Below are positions 41,391 through 49,019 of a DNA stretch of 64,000 nucleotides, piece after piece. Each line of letters starts with the position of its first letter. Positions within the stretch are counted from its first letter, which is position 1. The DNA lies in assembly GCF_013155125.1 (NCBI RefSeq), contig NZ_CP053564.1, positions 6,455,501 to 6,519,500 on the forward strand. The letters run 5' to 3'. This DNA comes from Pseudonocardia broussonetiae (GTDB lineage: Bacteria > Actinomycetota > Actinomycetes > Mycobacteriales > Pseudonocardiaceae). Below the pieces are notes generated by a model that was not told where the DNA came from, searched no databases, and saw only the letters and a list, made by a program, of their open reading frames with translations. Position numbers and translations under genes: made by a program.

Positions 41391-41419
41391 TTGACAGCCG
41401 GGCCGACCTGCGTCACAGT
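41391..41419 (+). promoter_or_regulatory. sigma70-type promoter of the amidohydrolase gene
   Basis: TTGACA (41391-41396), 17-nt spacer, CACAGT (41414-41419). The predicted start is near 41426, seven bases before the repeated TGACGGACACT element. Confidence 0.6.
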
Positions 41420-41432
41420 CAGCCCGACCGCG

Positions 41433-41450
41433 AGTGTCCGTCACGCGGAC
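41433..41450. promoter_or_regulatory. putative IclR operator ahead of the amidohydrolase
   Basis: AGTGTCCGTCACGCGGAC: the left part is the inverse complement of the 11-mer at 40461-40471, and TGTCCG is followed five bases on by CGGAC, an imperfect version of the palindrome at the CoA-transferase promoter. It lies just downstream of the predicted transcription start. Confidence 0.5.
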
Positions 41451-41476
41451 GGGTGTACGCAACGGAGGGTTCACAG

Positions 41477-42913
41477 ATGAGCGAGCGTCCGGTCGTCCTG
41501 CGGGGTGGCACGGTCCTGACCGTCGACGCCGGGCGCAGCGTGCTGCCCGACCACGACGTGCTGGTCGTCGACGGCGTGATCGCCGCGGTCGGCCCCGCCC
41601 TCGACGTGCCCGACGGCACCGAGGAGATCGACGCGACCGGCGGCGTCGTCATGCCGGGGATGATCGACACCCACCGGCACATGTGGCAGACCGCGATGCG
41701 CGGCTACGGCGCCGACTGGACGCTCACCCAGTACTTCGTCTGGTACTACCTGGAGTGGGGCAAGGTCTTCCGCCCCGAGGACGTCCACGCGGGCAACCTG
41801 CTCGGCGCCTGGGAGGCGCTCGACGCCGGCGTCACCACCACCGTCGACTGGTCGCACGGGCTGCAGACCGTCGCGCACGCCGACGCCGCCGCCGACGCGC
41901 TGGAGTCGGTGCCCGGCCGGTTCGTCCTGGCCTACGGCAACATCCAGGACGCCCCCGCCAACTGGACGGCCGCGCCCGAGTTCCGCGACTTCGTCTCCCG
42001 CCGCGTCACCGGCAACGACAGGCTGGGCTTCCAGCTCGCGTTCGACGTCACCGGCGACCCGGCGTTCCCCGAGAAGCCCGCGTTCGAGGTCGCGCGCGAG
42101 CTGGGCGTGCCGGTCACGACGCACGCCGGCGTGTGGGGCGCCACCAACGACGACGGCATCAAGCTCATGCACGACCACGGCTTCATGACCCCGGAGACGG
42201 TCTACGTCCACGCGGCCACGCTGTCGGCCGACTCCTACCACCGCATCGCGGCCACCGGCGGCTCCGTCTCGGTGTCGACCGAGAGCGAGCAGAGCGCGGG
42301 CCAGGGCTACCCGCCCACGTGGGCGCTGCGCTCCCACGGCATCCCGGTGTCGCTGTCGATGGACACCTCGGTGTGGTGGAGCGGCGACCTGTTCTCCGCC
42401 ATGCGCACCACGCTGGGCGCCGACCGCTCGCGCGAGCACATGGAGGCCCACGCCTCGGGCGACACCGTCACGCACGCCTCGCTGCGCGCCGACCAGGTCG
42501 TCGAGTGGGCCACCCGCGGCGGCGCGGCGGCGCTGGGCCGGGAGTCCGAGCTGGGCAGCATCGAGGTCGGCAAGAAGGCCGACGTCGTGCTGCTGCGCAA
42601 CGACCACTCCCCCGTCTCGTTCCCGCTGCTCAACCCGCACGGGCACGTCGCGTTCCAGGCGCAGCGCGGCGACGTGCACACCGTGCTCGTCGGGGGCCGC
42701 GTGGTGAAGCGCGACGGGCGGCTCGTCGACGTCGACCTGGCGGCGGTGCGGCGCACCGTGGACGCGACGGTCGAGCACCTGCGCTCCACCATGGGCGAGG
42801 AAGCGTGGCAGCAGGGCATGAACCCCGACGTGCCGGAGACGAAGGTGCTGGACAACCCCTACACCTACACCGACTACCGCAGTGCGGGGACGCACGGCGG
42901 GACGGCTTCCTAG
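41477..42913 (+). CDS. amidohydrolase family protein (cytosine-deaminase-like / TRZ-ATZ type)
   Basis: 478 residues from ATG 41477 (GGAGGG upstream). The metal-site pattern is '[16 protein letters not shown]' (His-x-His), '[12 protein letters not shown]' (His), 'VYVHAATLS' (His) and '[15 protein letters not shown]' (Asp), followed by a C-terminal sandwich ('[18 protein letters not shown]'). Such enzymes hydrolytically deaminate or dechlorinate heterocycles such as guanine-like or triazine compounds. The arrangement next to IclR suggests it feeds the ring-cleavage operon or shares its inducer (inference). Its stop overlaps the convergent TetR stop by three to four bases. Confidence 0.88.
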   Translation: MSERPVVLRGGTVLTVDAGRSVLPDHDVLVVDGVIAAVGPALDVPDGTEEIDATGGVVMPGMIDTHRHMWQTAMRGYGADWTLTQYFVWYYLEWGKVFRPEDVHAGNLLGAWEALDAGVTTTVDWSHGLQTVAHADAAADALESVPGRFVLAYGNIQDAPANWTAAPEFRDFVSRRVTGNDRLGFQLAFDVTGDPAFPEKPAFEVARELGVPVTTHAGVWGATNDDGIKLMHDHGFMTPETVYVHAATLSADSYHRIAATGGSVSVSTESEQSAGQGYPPTWALRSHGIPVSLSMDTSVWWSGDLFSAMRTTLGADRSREHMEAHASGDTVTHASLRADQVVEWATRGGAAALGRESELGSIEVGKKADVVLLRNDHSPVSFPLLNPHGHVAFQAQRGDVHTVLVGGRVVKRDGRLVDVDLAAVRRTVDATVEHLRSTMGEEAWQQGMNPDVPETKVLDNPYTYTDYRSAGTHGGTAS

Positions 42914-43590
42914 GTCTGCCGGTCGAGCCACTCGGCCAGCAGGGCGCGCTCGGCGGCGGTCAGCCCCGGGAGGTCGGGCACGACCGTCCGGAACGCGACG
43001 GCGACCGCCGCCGGGCCGTCGTCCCCCCGCGCGTCGGGGGCGTCGGGGGCGTCGGTCAGGACGGCGTCGAGCACGGCGTCGAGGACGGCGTCGGCCAGGC
43101 CCTCGTCGCGGTCGTCCGCGGCGAGCAGCGTCAGCACGGCGCCGGTGCCCGCGGCGTGGATCATCGCGACGGCACGGCGCTCGCCCACGCGGAGCCGGCC
43201 CGCGGCCGCGACGCGGCGCACCCGCGCCCGCAGCACCTCCAGCCCCGCCGCGGCGGCCGGTGAGCGCGCGCCCCGGCCGGGGTCGGCGAGCAGGCGGAAG
43301 ACCGCGGGGTGGGCCAGGCCGAACCCGATGTGGGTGCGCCAGGCCGCGCGGAGGGCGTCGACGGGGTCGTCGTCGTCCTCCGCCCGCTTCCCGGCGACGT
43401 AGGTGGCGAGCACGTGCTCGGCGACCGCGTCGAGCAGCCCGTCCTTGTCGCCGAAGAGCCGGTAGAGCGTGGGCGCCTGGACGCCGGCGGCGTGCGCGAC
43501 GCCGCGGGTCGTGACCGCGGCCGCGCCCTGCTCGTGCAGCAACCGGGCCGCGACCTCCACGAGCGCCGTCCGCCGACCGGTGTCGTCCAC
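42910..43590 (-). CDS. TetR/AcrR family transcriptional regulator
   Basis: 226 residues. HTH at 8-50: '[50 protein letters not shown]'. The ligand domain is Ala-rich and carries short repeats near its end ('[22 protein letters not shown]'), matching repetitive DNA at 43030-43090. GTG 43590 is the start. It is divergent from the NmrA-like gene across a 76-nt gap with a clear inverted repeat, so autoregulation and control of 43667-44605 are likely. Confidence 0.9.
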   Translation of the reverse strand: MDDTGRRTALVEVAARLLHEQGAAAVTTRGVAHAAGVQAPTLYRLFGDKDGLLDAVAEHVLATYVAGKRAEDDDDPVDALRAAWRTHIGFGLAHPAVFRLLADPGRGARSPAAAAGLEVLRARVRRVAAAGRLRVGERRAVAMIHAAGTGAVLTLLAADDRDEGLADAVLDAVLDAVLTDAPDAPDARGDDGPAAVAVAFRTVVPDLPGLTAAERALLAEWLDRQT

Positions 43591-43604
43591 GGCGCCACCC
43601 TACC

Positions 43605-43642
43605 GTTATCGGTGATACGTTCAAAGCCGTTCCACTGATAAC
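43605..43642. promoter_or_regulatory. TetR operator / divergent promoter
   Basis: GTTATCGGTG (43605-43614) and CACTGATAAC (43633-43642) are inverted repeats matching at nine of ten positions. The right arm includes GATAAC, a likely -10 box for the NmrA-like gene, and the left arm sits in the -35 region, so bound TetR would cover the promoter. Confidence 0.55.
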
Positions 43643-43666
43643 AGCCGCTCGTCCTCGGGAGTCCTC

Positions 43667-44605
43667 ATGATCGTCGTCACCGGTGCCACCGGCGCGCTCG
43701 GCTCGCAGATCGTCGCCCACCTGCTCGACCGCGTGCCGGCGGAGCGGGTCGGCGTCAGCGTGCGCGACCCCGCCCGGGCCGCCGACCTCGCCGCCCGCGG
43801 CGTGCGCGTCCGCCGCGGCGACTTCACCGACCCCGCCTCCCTCGCCGACGCCTTCGCCGGCGCCGAGCAGGTCCTCGTCGTGTCGGCGAACGCCACCGGC
43901 GGGGAGGCCGTCGCGCAGCACAGGGCGGCGATCGACGCGGCGCGCGCGGCGGGCGCCGCCCGGATCCTCTACACGAGCCACCAGGGCGCGAGCGCCGGCT
44001 CGCCGTTCGCGCCGATGCCCGACCACGCGGCCACCGAGGGCCACCTGGCGGCGTCGGGCGTGCCGTTCACGGCGCTGCGCAACGGGTTCTACGCGAGCAC
44101 GGTGCCGCTGCTGCTGGGCGGCGCGCTGACGACCGGCGAGCTGGTGGCGCCCGCCGACGGGCCGGTGTCGTGGACCGGGCACGCCGACCTCGCCGCGGCG
44201 GCGGCGGTGGTGCTGGCCGGCGGTGCTGCGCTGGATGGCACTGCGCTGGACGGCACTGCGCTGGACGGCACTGGGCTCGACGGCACTGGGCTCGACGGCG
44301 TCACCCCGCCCCTGACCGCGCCCGACGCGCTCGACCTCGCCGACGTCGCGCGCCTGCTCGGCGAGCTCACAGGGCGCGAGGTGCGGCGGGTCGTCGTGGA
44401 CGACGACGAGTGGGCGGCCGGACTGGTCGCCCGCGGCGTGCCGGCGGACCGGGCGGAGATGCTCCTCGGGATGTTCCGCGCGTCCCGCCAGGGCGGCTTC
44501 GCCGCCACCGGCCCCGCACTGGCCGACCTGCTCGGGCGCCCGGTCACCCCGCTCCGCGCGCTGCTGGCGGAGGTGGTCGCACCGGGCGCCCGGGTCGCGC
44601 CGTGA
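43667..44605 (+). CDS. NAD(P)H-binding NmrA-like / atypical SDR protein
   Basis: 312 residues. 'MIVVTGATGALGSQIVAHLL' is the NAD(P)-binding start and 'VRRGDFTDPASLADAFAGAEQVLVVSANATGGEAVAQHRAAIDAARAAGAARILYTSHQGAS' is typical of NmrA / quinone-oxidoreductase-2 (QorB, YtfG-like) proteins. Active-site Tyr/Lys of classical SDRs are not obvious. The middle holds five Gly-Thr-Ala-Leu-Asp units from a 15-bp minisatellite (44228-44302), inserted in a loop. It is controlled by the divergent TetR. Confidence 0.87.
   Translation: MIVVTGATGALGSQIVAHLLDRVPAERVGVSVRDPARAADLAARGVRVRRGDFTDPASLADAFAGAEQVLVVSANATGGEAVAQHRAAIDAARAAGAARILYTSHQGASAGSPFAPMPDHAATEGHLAASGVPFTALRNGFYASTVPLLLGGALTTGELVAPADGPVSWTGHADLAAAAAVVLAGGAALDGTALDGTALDGTGLDGTGLDGVTPPLTAPDALDLADVARLLGELTGREVRRVVVDDDEWAAGLVARGVPADRAEMLLGMFRASRQGGFAATGPALADLLGRPVTPLRALLAEVVAPGARVAP
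44228..44302 (+). repeat. 15-bp in-frame minisatellite, five copies
   Basis: Copies of GCGCTGGACGGCACT; the last two begin GGGCTC. They encode Ala/Gly-Leu-Asp-Gly-Thr repeats within the NmrA-like protein. Confidence 0.93.
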
Positions 44606-44881
44606 CTAGAGGCGGTTCCGCTTGCGGCCGGTGACGCGGTTGTAGACCACCAGGACGATCACGGCGCCGATGATCGAGCCGATCCAGCCGGCGGGCTGGA
44701 AGCCGCGGAACCCGCCCGTCAGCAGGCCGAAGATCAGGCCGCCGAGGATCGAGCCGACCACGCCGACCGCGATGGTGCGGGCGATGCCGATGTGGTCCTT
44801 GCCTGGCACGATGGCGCGCGCGATGAAGCCGGCGATGAGGCCGAAGACGACCCAGCCGATGATGGTCCCGATGACGCCCAT
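44606..44881 (-). CDS. GlsB/YeaQ/YmgE family stress-response membrane protein
   Basis: 91 residues from ATG 44881, preceded by GGAG. Three hydrophobic segments and Gly-rich turns: 'GTIIGWVVFGLIAGFIARAIVPGKDHIGIARTIAVGVVGSILGGLIFGLL' and 'PAGWIGSIIGAVIVLVVYNRV'. This is a small inner-membrane family often associated with stress or stationary phase; its mechanism is unknown. A longer start at 44914 would add 11 unlikely residues. Convergent with the NmrA-like gene (no gap). Confidence 0.88.
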   Translation of the reverse strand: MGVIGTIIGWVVFGLIAGFIARAIVPGKDHIGIARTIAVGVVGSILGGLIFGLLTGGFRGFQPAGWIGSIIGAVIVLVVYNRVTGRKRNRL

Positions 44882-44909
44882 GTGCTCCGCACTCCCCCGT
44901 GGTGACCGC

Positions 44910-44927
44910 GGCACGTGATCACGTGCC
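44910..44927. promoter_or_regulatory. perfect 18-bp palindrome upstream of the GlsB gene
   Basis: GGCACGTGATCACGTGCC is a perfect inverted repeat with two CACGTG cores. Its position 29 nt upstream of the GlsB start suits an operator. Confidence 0.45.
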
Positions 44928-44978
44928 TGTCTCCGTTGTACCGCGGGGCGGGGGCGGGTGCGAGGACCCGGACGTGCG

Positions 44979-45011
44979 ACGACCCCGGGTCACAGGGTGA
45001 CCCGGGGTCGT
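44979..45011. terminator. perfect 15-bp stem hairpin in a divergent gap
   Basis: ACGACCCCGGGTCAC, loop AGG, GTGACCCGGGGTCGT. The stem is perfect and very GC-rich. It lies between two divergently oriented genes, where a terminator is unexpected; it may insulate the two promoters or be a mobile or regulatory hairpin. The rest of the gap 44882-45379 has no recognisable gene. Confidence 0.5.
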
Positions 45012-45379
45012 GGCGGGTGGCGCGTCCGCTCCCCAGCGACGCGCGAAGTGAGTTGCCGTGGAGTGATTCGCACGACGTGTCGGATGCGTTACACGTGGCA
45101 GTCGGATGGACTGTTCGGATCAACGATCGAGCCTCTGCGGGCTCGGTTGGCGCGACAGCATCCGGAGCGCGATGCCGGAGCGGGGTGGCGGACACGAGGG
45201 GCCGGGCCGTGCCCGCGAGTGTGCCGCTCAGGACGGCGCGGGGCGCTCGCAGTCGACGCCAGGTCCACGTCACGACACACCCGCTACCCCACCTCGCCGG
45301 CTCGAGGCGACGCCACACGTAGTCCACTGCGCCGGCCATAGGCCGTCGTTCACAGCAGCACACGATGTCCCTTACGCGC

Positions 45380-45408
45380 TTGACCAGCGACGATGCTGCG
45401 ATTATCGT
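45380..45408 (+). promoter_or_regulatory. promoter of a leaderless DUF222-HNH mRNA
   Basis: TTGACC (45380-45385), 17-nt spacer, TATCGT (45403-45408), then seven bases to ATG 45416. Both boxes and the spacing are near consensus, and no ribosome site is present, so a leaderless transcript beginning at ATG 45416 is the simplest reading. Confidence 0.6.
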
Positions 45409-45415
45409 CGAACAC

Positions 45416-46930
45416 ATGTTCGACACTGCGGCGCTGGAGGAGACCGACGAGGTCTCCCGGATGCTCGCGGACGCCCCCGACTGGCCCCCGCTCGACGAGG
45501 TGTTCGACGCCCTCGTCGCCGCCGGACGCCCCGCACCGTCGGGGTGGCTCGCGCTCGAACTCGACCTGGCGTCCGCCGATCCGGGCGAGCTCGACGACGC
45601 GGAGCTCGTCGACGCCGTGGCCGACCTCGACCGCATCGCCTCCTGGGCCGCCGCCCGCCAGTCCCGGCTGCTCGCCGAGTTCGCCCGCCGCCGCCCGGCC
45701 GATCCGCGGGACGTCGCCGCGCAGGGGCCCGGGGCGGTCAGCCGGTGGGCGCCGGACGAGATCGCCCTGGCGCTGTCGGTCTCCCGGCTCGCGGCGGGCC
45801 AGCGGCTGGCCCAGGCCCGCCGGCTCACGGAGGCGCTGCCCGCCACGCTCGACGCCCACGAGGCCGGGCGGATCGACGCGACCAAGGTCCGCGCGATCTG
45901 CGACGCCACCCAGCACCTCCCCGACGACCGGGCCGCCCGCGTGCAGGACCGGGTGCTGCCCGCCGCCGAGCGGCAGAGCCGCGCCCAGCTGGTGGCCGCC
46001 CTGCGCCGCGCCGTGATCGCGGTCGACCCCGACGGCGCGAACGACCGGCACGCGAAGGCCCGCCTCGACCGGCGCGTGGTCGTCGGCGCGGAGACCGAGG
46101 GCATGGCCTCGTTGTGGGCCCTGCTGGCCGCGCCCGACGCGCTCGCGGCTCACCAGTGGCTCACCCGCCTGGCCCGCGGTCTCGGTTCCGAGGATCCGCG
46201 TGGCATAGACGCCAGGCGTGCCGACCTCCTCGTCGACCTGCTCACCGGCCGGGTCACGAGCCGCGCCGCCGCCACCGACGCCGACGCAACCACCGACGCC
46301 GACACCGGCAGCGCCGCTGCTGCGCCTCTGCGGCCGGTCGACCCGGGCAAGCCGCTGGTGCAGGTCGTGGTGCCGCACTCGACCCTGGTCGGCGCCGACG
46401 AACAGCCGTGCGACCTGGTCGGCTACGGCCCGATCCCGTCCGACCTGGCCCGGCAGATCGCCGCCGACGCGGTGTGGAAGCGCCTGGTCACCGATCCGCT
46501 GTCCGGGGCGCTGCTCGACCACGGCCGCACCACCTACCGCCCACCGGCCGCACTCACCGACTTCGTGCGGGCCCGCGACGTGCACTGCCGGTCGCCGTTG
46601 TGCCGGCGCCGCGCGCTCGACTCCGAGCTCGACCACACCGTCCCGTTCCCACTCGGCCCGACCGCCGCGCACAACCTCACCGACGGCTGCCCGCTGCACC
46701 ACCGCGAGAAGCACTCGCCGGGCTGGAGCGTGGTCCAGCAGCCCGACGGCCGACTCACCTGGACCACCCCGACGGGCCACCGCTACACCAGCGACCCCTT
46801 CGACTACCGCCCCGAGCCCGACCTCCCACCCCGCCCGCCACGACAGGCCAGACCGGCGCCGGTCCCCCGCCGACAAGTCGATCTCGACTGGACCTCGCGC
46901 GGCGACCCGCACGACCCCCCACCCTTCTGA
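45416..46930 (+). CDS. DUF222 and HNH endonuclease domain protein
   Basis: 504 residues from ATG 45416; ATG 45365 is in frame but would lie upstream of the promoter. DUF222 spans about 20-320 ('DLDRIASWAAARQSRLLAEFARR', 'EIALALSVSRLAAGQRLAQARRLTEALPATLDAHEAGRIDATKVRAI'). The HNH motif is near the end: 'CRSPLC..RALDSELDHTVPFPLGPTAAHNLTDGCPLHHREKH'. Actinobacterial genomes carry many copies of this family, possibly mobile or toxin-like nucleases; the role is unproven. The gene is followed by a palindromic intergenic repeat (47073-47120). Confidence 0.88.
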   Translation: MFDTAALEETDEVSRMLADAPDWPPLDEVFDALVAAGRPAPSGWLALELDLASADPGELDDAELVDAVADLDRIASWAAARQSRLLAEFARRRPADPRDVAAQGPGAVSRWAPDEIALALSVSRLAAGQRLAQARRLTEALPATLDAHEAGRIDATKVRAICDATQHLPDDRAARVQDRVLPAAERQSRAQLVAALRRAVIAVDPDGANDRHAKARLDRRVVVGAETEGMASLWALLAAPDALAAHQWLTRLARGLGSEDPRGIDARRADLLVDLLTGRVTSRAAATDADATTDADTGSAAAAPLRPVDPGKPLVQVVVPHSTLVGADEQPCDLVGYGPIPSDLARQIAADAVWKRLVTDPLSGALLDHGRTTYRPPAALTDFVRARDVHCRSPLCRRRALDSELDHTVPFPLGPTAAHNLTDGCPLHHREKHSPGWSVVQQPDGRLTWTTPTGHRYTSDPFDYRPEPDLPPRPPRQARPAPVPRRQVDLDWTSRGDPHDPPPF

Positions 46931-47072
46931 CCGGGGATGCGCGGCACTGCGTGCGCTCCTGCTCAGTTGCGCCGGTGACCAGGCAACGGACGGGAGCGCG
47001 GCCTGAGCCCCAGCCGGGGATGACGTCGGTTACAGCGCAACCGCGAGCGTCCGCCCGACGCATCCCCGGAAC

Positions 47073-47120
47073 CAGGAAAGCCACGTTCCTGCCCCGAGAG
47101 GGCCTGAACGTGGCCTTCCT
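47073..47120. repeat. dispersed intergenic palindrome, copy 1
   Basis: AGGAAAGCCACGTTC (47073-47087) and GAACGTGGCCTTCCT (47106-47120) pair with one mismatch over a 18-base loop. A clearly related unit lies at 59695-59741. It sits in the 221-nt gap between the convergent DUF222-HNH and PxpC genes and could terminate both. The rest of that gap holds nothing I recognise. Confidence 0.75.
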
Positions 47121-47151
47121 GAACCCAGGAGCGGCGGGCGCGAAGGAACAG

Positions 47152-48132
47152 CTACCCGCCCAACGCCTCCCTCAGCCGCTCGTCCCGACCCCGCCGCTCC
47201 GCCCGCAGGGCCAGCGCACCGTCCAGGTCGACCTCGACGAAGCGGGTGCGGGTGCCGGGGGCGGACTGGGCGACCAGGTCGAGGTCGCCCGACAGCACCG
47301 TCGCCACCATCATGTAGCCCCCGCCCGACACCGCGTCGCGGTGCAGCACGATCGGCTCGACGCTGCCCGGCACCTGGATCGAGCCGATCGGGTACGGGGC
47401 GTCGACGATGTTCGAGGGGTCCTGGCCGGCCCCGAACGGCGGCTCGCGGTCGACGGTCTCCAGCTCGGCGCCGGAGTAGCGGAAGCCGATGCGGTCGGCG
47501 ACCGGCGTGAGCTTCCACGTGGTGTCGAGGAACGTGGCCCGGCCGTCGGCGGACAGGCGGTGGTCGTAGAGGCCCATCATCACCCGCACCTCGACGTCCT
47601 TGCTCCACGTCGGACGCAAGTCCTCGGGCACCGAACGGCCGGCGGACGCGGAGCCCGAGCCGGACCCCGAACCGACCGGCAGCACGTCCCCCGCCGCCAG
47701 CGGCCGTCCGGAGAACCCGCCGAGCGCGCCGAGCCCGTAGGTCGAGCGGCTGCCCAGCACCACCGGCACGTCGACGCCGCCCGACACCGCGACGTAGGCC
47801 CGCGCGCCACCGGCGAGGTAGCCGAACGAGAGGACGTCACCGGCGTCGACGGCGAAGGACTCCCACTGCGGGCGCTCCTCCCCGTTGACCTTCGGCGCCA
47901 TGACCGCCCCGGTGACCGCCACGACGGCCGCCTCGGAGAACACCAGCTCCGGCCCCATGTAGACGACCTCGAGCACCGCGTCGCCCGCGTCGTTGCCGAC
48001 GAGCAGGTTGGCCGCGCGCAGCGAGTACTGGTCGAGCGCCCCCGACGGCGGGATGCCGAGGTCGTAGTAGCCGGTGCGGCCGGCGTCCTGCACCGTGGTC
48101 GAGAGTCCGGGCTTGCGCACCTCGATGCTCAT
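47152..48132 (-). CDS. pxpC: biotin-dependent carboxyltransferase / 5-oxoprolinase subunit C-like (AHS2, KipA)
   Basis: 326 residues. The AHS2 pattern is clear: 'EVRKPGLSTTVQDAGRTGYYDLGIPPSGALDQYSLRAANLLVGNDAGDAVLEVVYMGPELVF', 'AYVAVSGGVDVPVVLGSRSTYGLGALGGFSGRPLAAGDVLPVG' and 'PSNIVDAPYPIGSIQVPGSVEPIVLHRDAVSGGGYMMVATV'. With AHS1 (PxpB/KipI) it forms the carboxyltransferase-like half of urea carboxylase or of the ATP-dependent 5-oxoprolinase. A Gly-Ser run (GSGSGSGSASAG) lies in the middle. ATG 48132 overlaps the PxpB stop (ATGA). Last gene of the operon. Confidence 0.88.
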   Translation of the reverse strand: MSIEVRKPGLSTTVQDAGRTGYYDLGIPPSGALDQYSLRAANLLVGNDAGDAVLEVVYMGPELVFSEAAVVAVTGAVMAPKVNGEERPQWESFAVDAGDVLSFGYLAGGARAYVAVSGGVDVPVVLGSRSTYGLGALGGFSGRPLAAGDVLPVGSGSGSGSASAGRSVPEDLRPTWSKDVEVRVMMGLYDHRLSADGRATFLDTTWKLTPVADRIGFRYSGAELETVDREPPFGAGQDPSNIVDAPYPIGSIQVPGSVEPIVLHRDAVSGGGYMMVATVLSGDLDLVAQSAPGTRTRFVEVDLDGALALRAERRGRDERLREALGG

Positions 48133-49019
48133 CGCAGGGCCTCCAGCAGCGTCGCGTTGTAGCCGTCGGGGTCGTCGAGGAACGGGGCCAGCGCGAAGTC
48201 CACCGGGGCCTGCTTGATCCGGAACTCCTTCGCCTCCACCGAGGCGAGCAGGCTGTCGTACTCGTCGCGGTCGACGGGGCGGAACTTCACGATGTCGCCG
48301 GGACGGAAGAACACCATGAAGTCGGTGAAGTCGGGCATCGACTGCGTCGGGTCGTAGATCGGGGCCGGCGTGATCCCGAACATCTGGTACCCGCCGGCGC
48401 CGCGCACGGAGTAGATGCAGGAGAAGCAGCCGCCGTAGCCGACCGTCTGCTTCGGGGTGTCGGTGCGCGGGCGCAGGTACTTCGGTACGACGATCTGCCG
48501 GTCCCGGGGCACCATCTGGTACTTGAACGGCAGGCCGGCGACGAACCCGACCATCGAGGTGAACCACGGCGAGCCGGAGTGCGCGGCGATGAACTCGTCC
48601 TCGTCGGCGTACCCGTTGATCCGCGCGGCGTAGGCGATGTCGGTGGCGTCGGGGTCCTGGTGGCGGTCGCGGAAGCGCATCAGCGTCTCGGTGGTCCACG
48701 GATCGCGGTAGAGCACCGGGATCTCCAGGACGCGCGTGGGCAGCGCGACGTCCGACGCGTCACCCACCTGCTGCTCGAGGTCCTTGAGCTGCTTCATCAG
48801 CGTGTGCGGGTTGAGCACGTCCGGGTCGTAGCGCACCTGGTAGGACGCGTTGGCCGGGCAGATGTCGACCAGCCCGTCGGGCCGCTGCTCGCGCAGCGCG
48901 CCCGTGATCGCCATCGCCCGGAAGTTGGCCTGCAGGCTCATCTCCTCGGCGAGCTCGACGAAGATGAACTCGTCGCCGCCCCAGCTGTAGCGGGCCCCGG
49001 TCTCGGTCGTCGCCGTCAT
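48129..49019 (-). CDS. pxpB: 5-oxoprolinase subunit B / allophanate hydrolase subunit 1-like (AHS1, KipI)
   Basis: 296 residues, about 75 longer than stand-alone PxpB. Central and C-terminal AHS1 features: 'VDICPANASYQVRYDP', 'GFVAGLPFKYQMVP', 'VPKYLRPRTDTPKQTVGYGGCFSCIYSVRGAGGYQMFGITPAPIYDP' and 'FFRPGDIVKFRPVDRDEYD'. The extra length, with a 'FRDRHQDPDATDIAYAARINGYADEDEF' insert, resembles the AHS1 part of urea-carboxylase-like enzymes. The pair with PxpC should bind the carboxylated or phosphorylated amide. It overlaps both neighbours by four bases. Confidence 0.85.
   Translation of the reverse strand: MTATTETGARYSWGGDEFIFVELAEEMSLQANFRAMAITGALREQRPDGLVDICPANASYQVRYDPDVLNPHTLMKQLKDLEQQVGDASDVALPTRVLEIPVLYRDPWTTETLMRFRDRHQDPDATDIAYAARINGYADEDEFIAAHSGSPWFTSMVGFVAGLPFKYQMVPRDRQIVVPKYLRPRTDTPKQTVGYGGCFSCIYSVRGAGGYQMFGITPAPIYDPTQSMPDFTDFMVFFRPGDIVKFRPVDRDEYDSLLASVEAKEFRIKQAPVDFALAPFLDDPDGYNATLLEALR

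Noticed and set aside
43030..43090. Repetitive GCGTCG-rich stretch as a separate repeat element
   Set aside because: Irregular and fully within the TetR coding region; reflects repeated Ala/Asp/Val codons rather than a clear tandem unit.
45365..45415. ATG 45365 as start of the DUF222-HNH gene
   Set aside because: It lies upstream of the best promoter (45380-45408) and has no ribosome site; a leaderless ATG 45416 is a better fit.
45416..46930. Group II intron or phage HNH endonuclease
   Set aside because: The DUF222 N-terminal half identifies the common actinobacterial family; no intron or phage features surround it.
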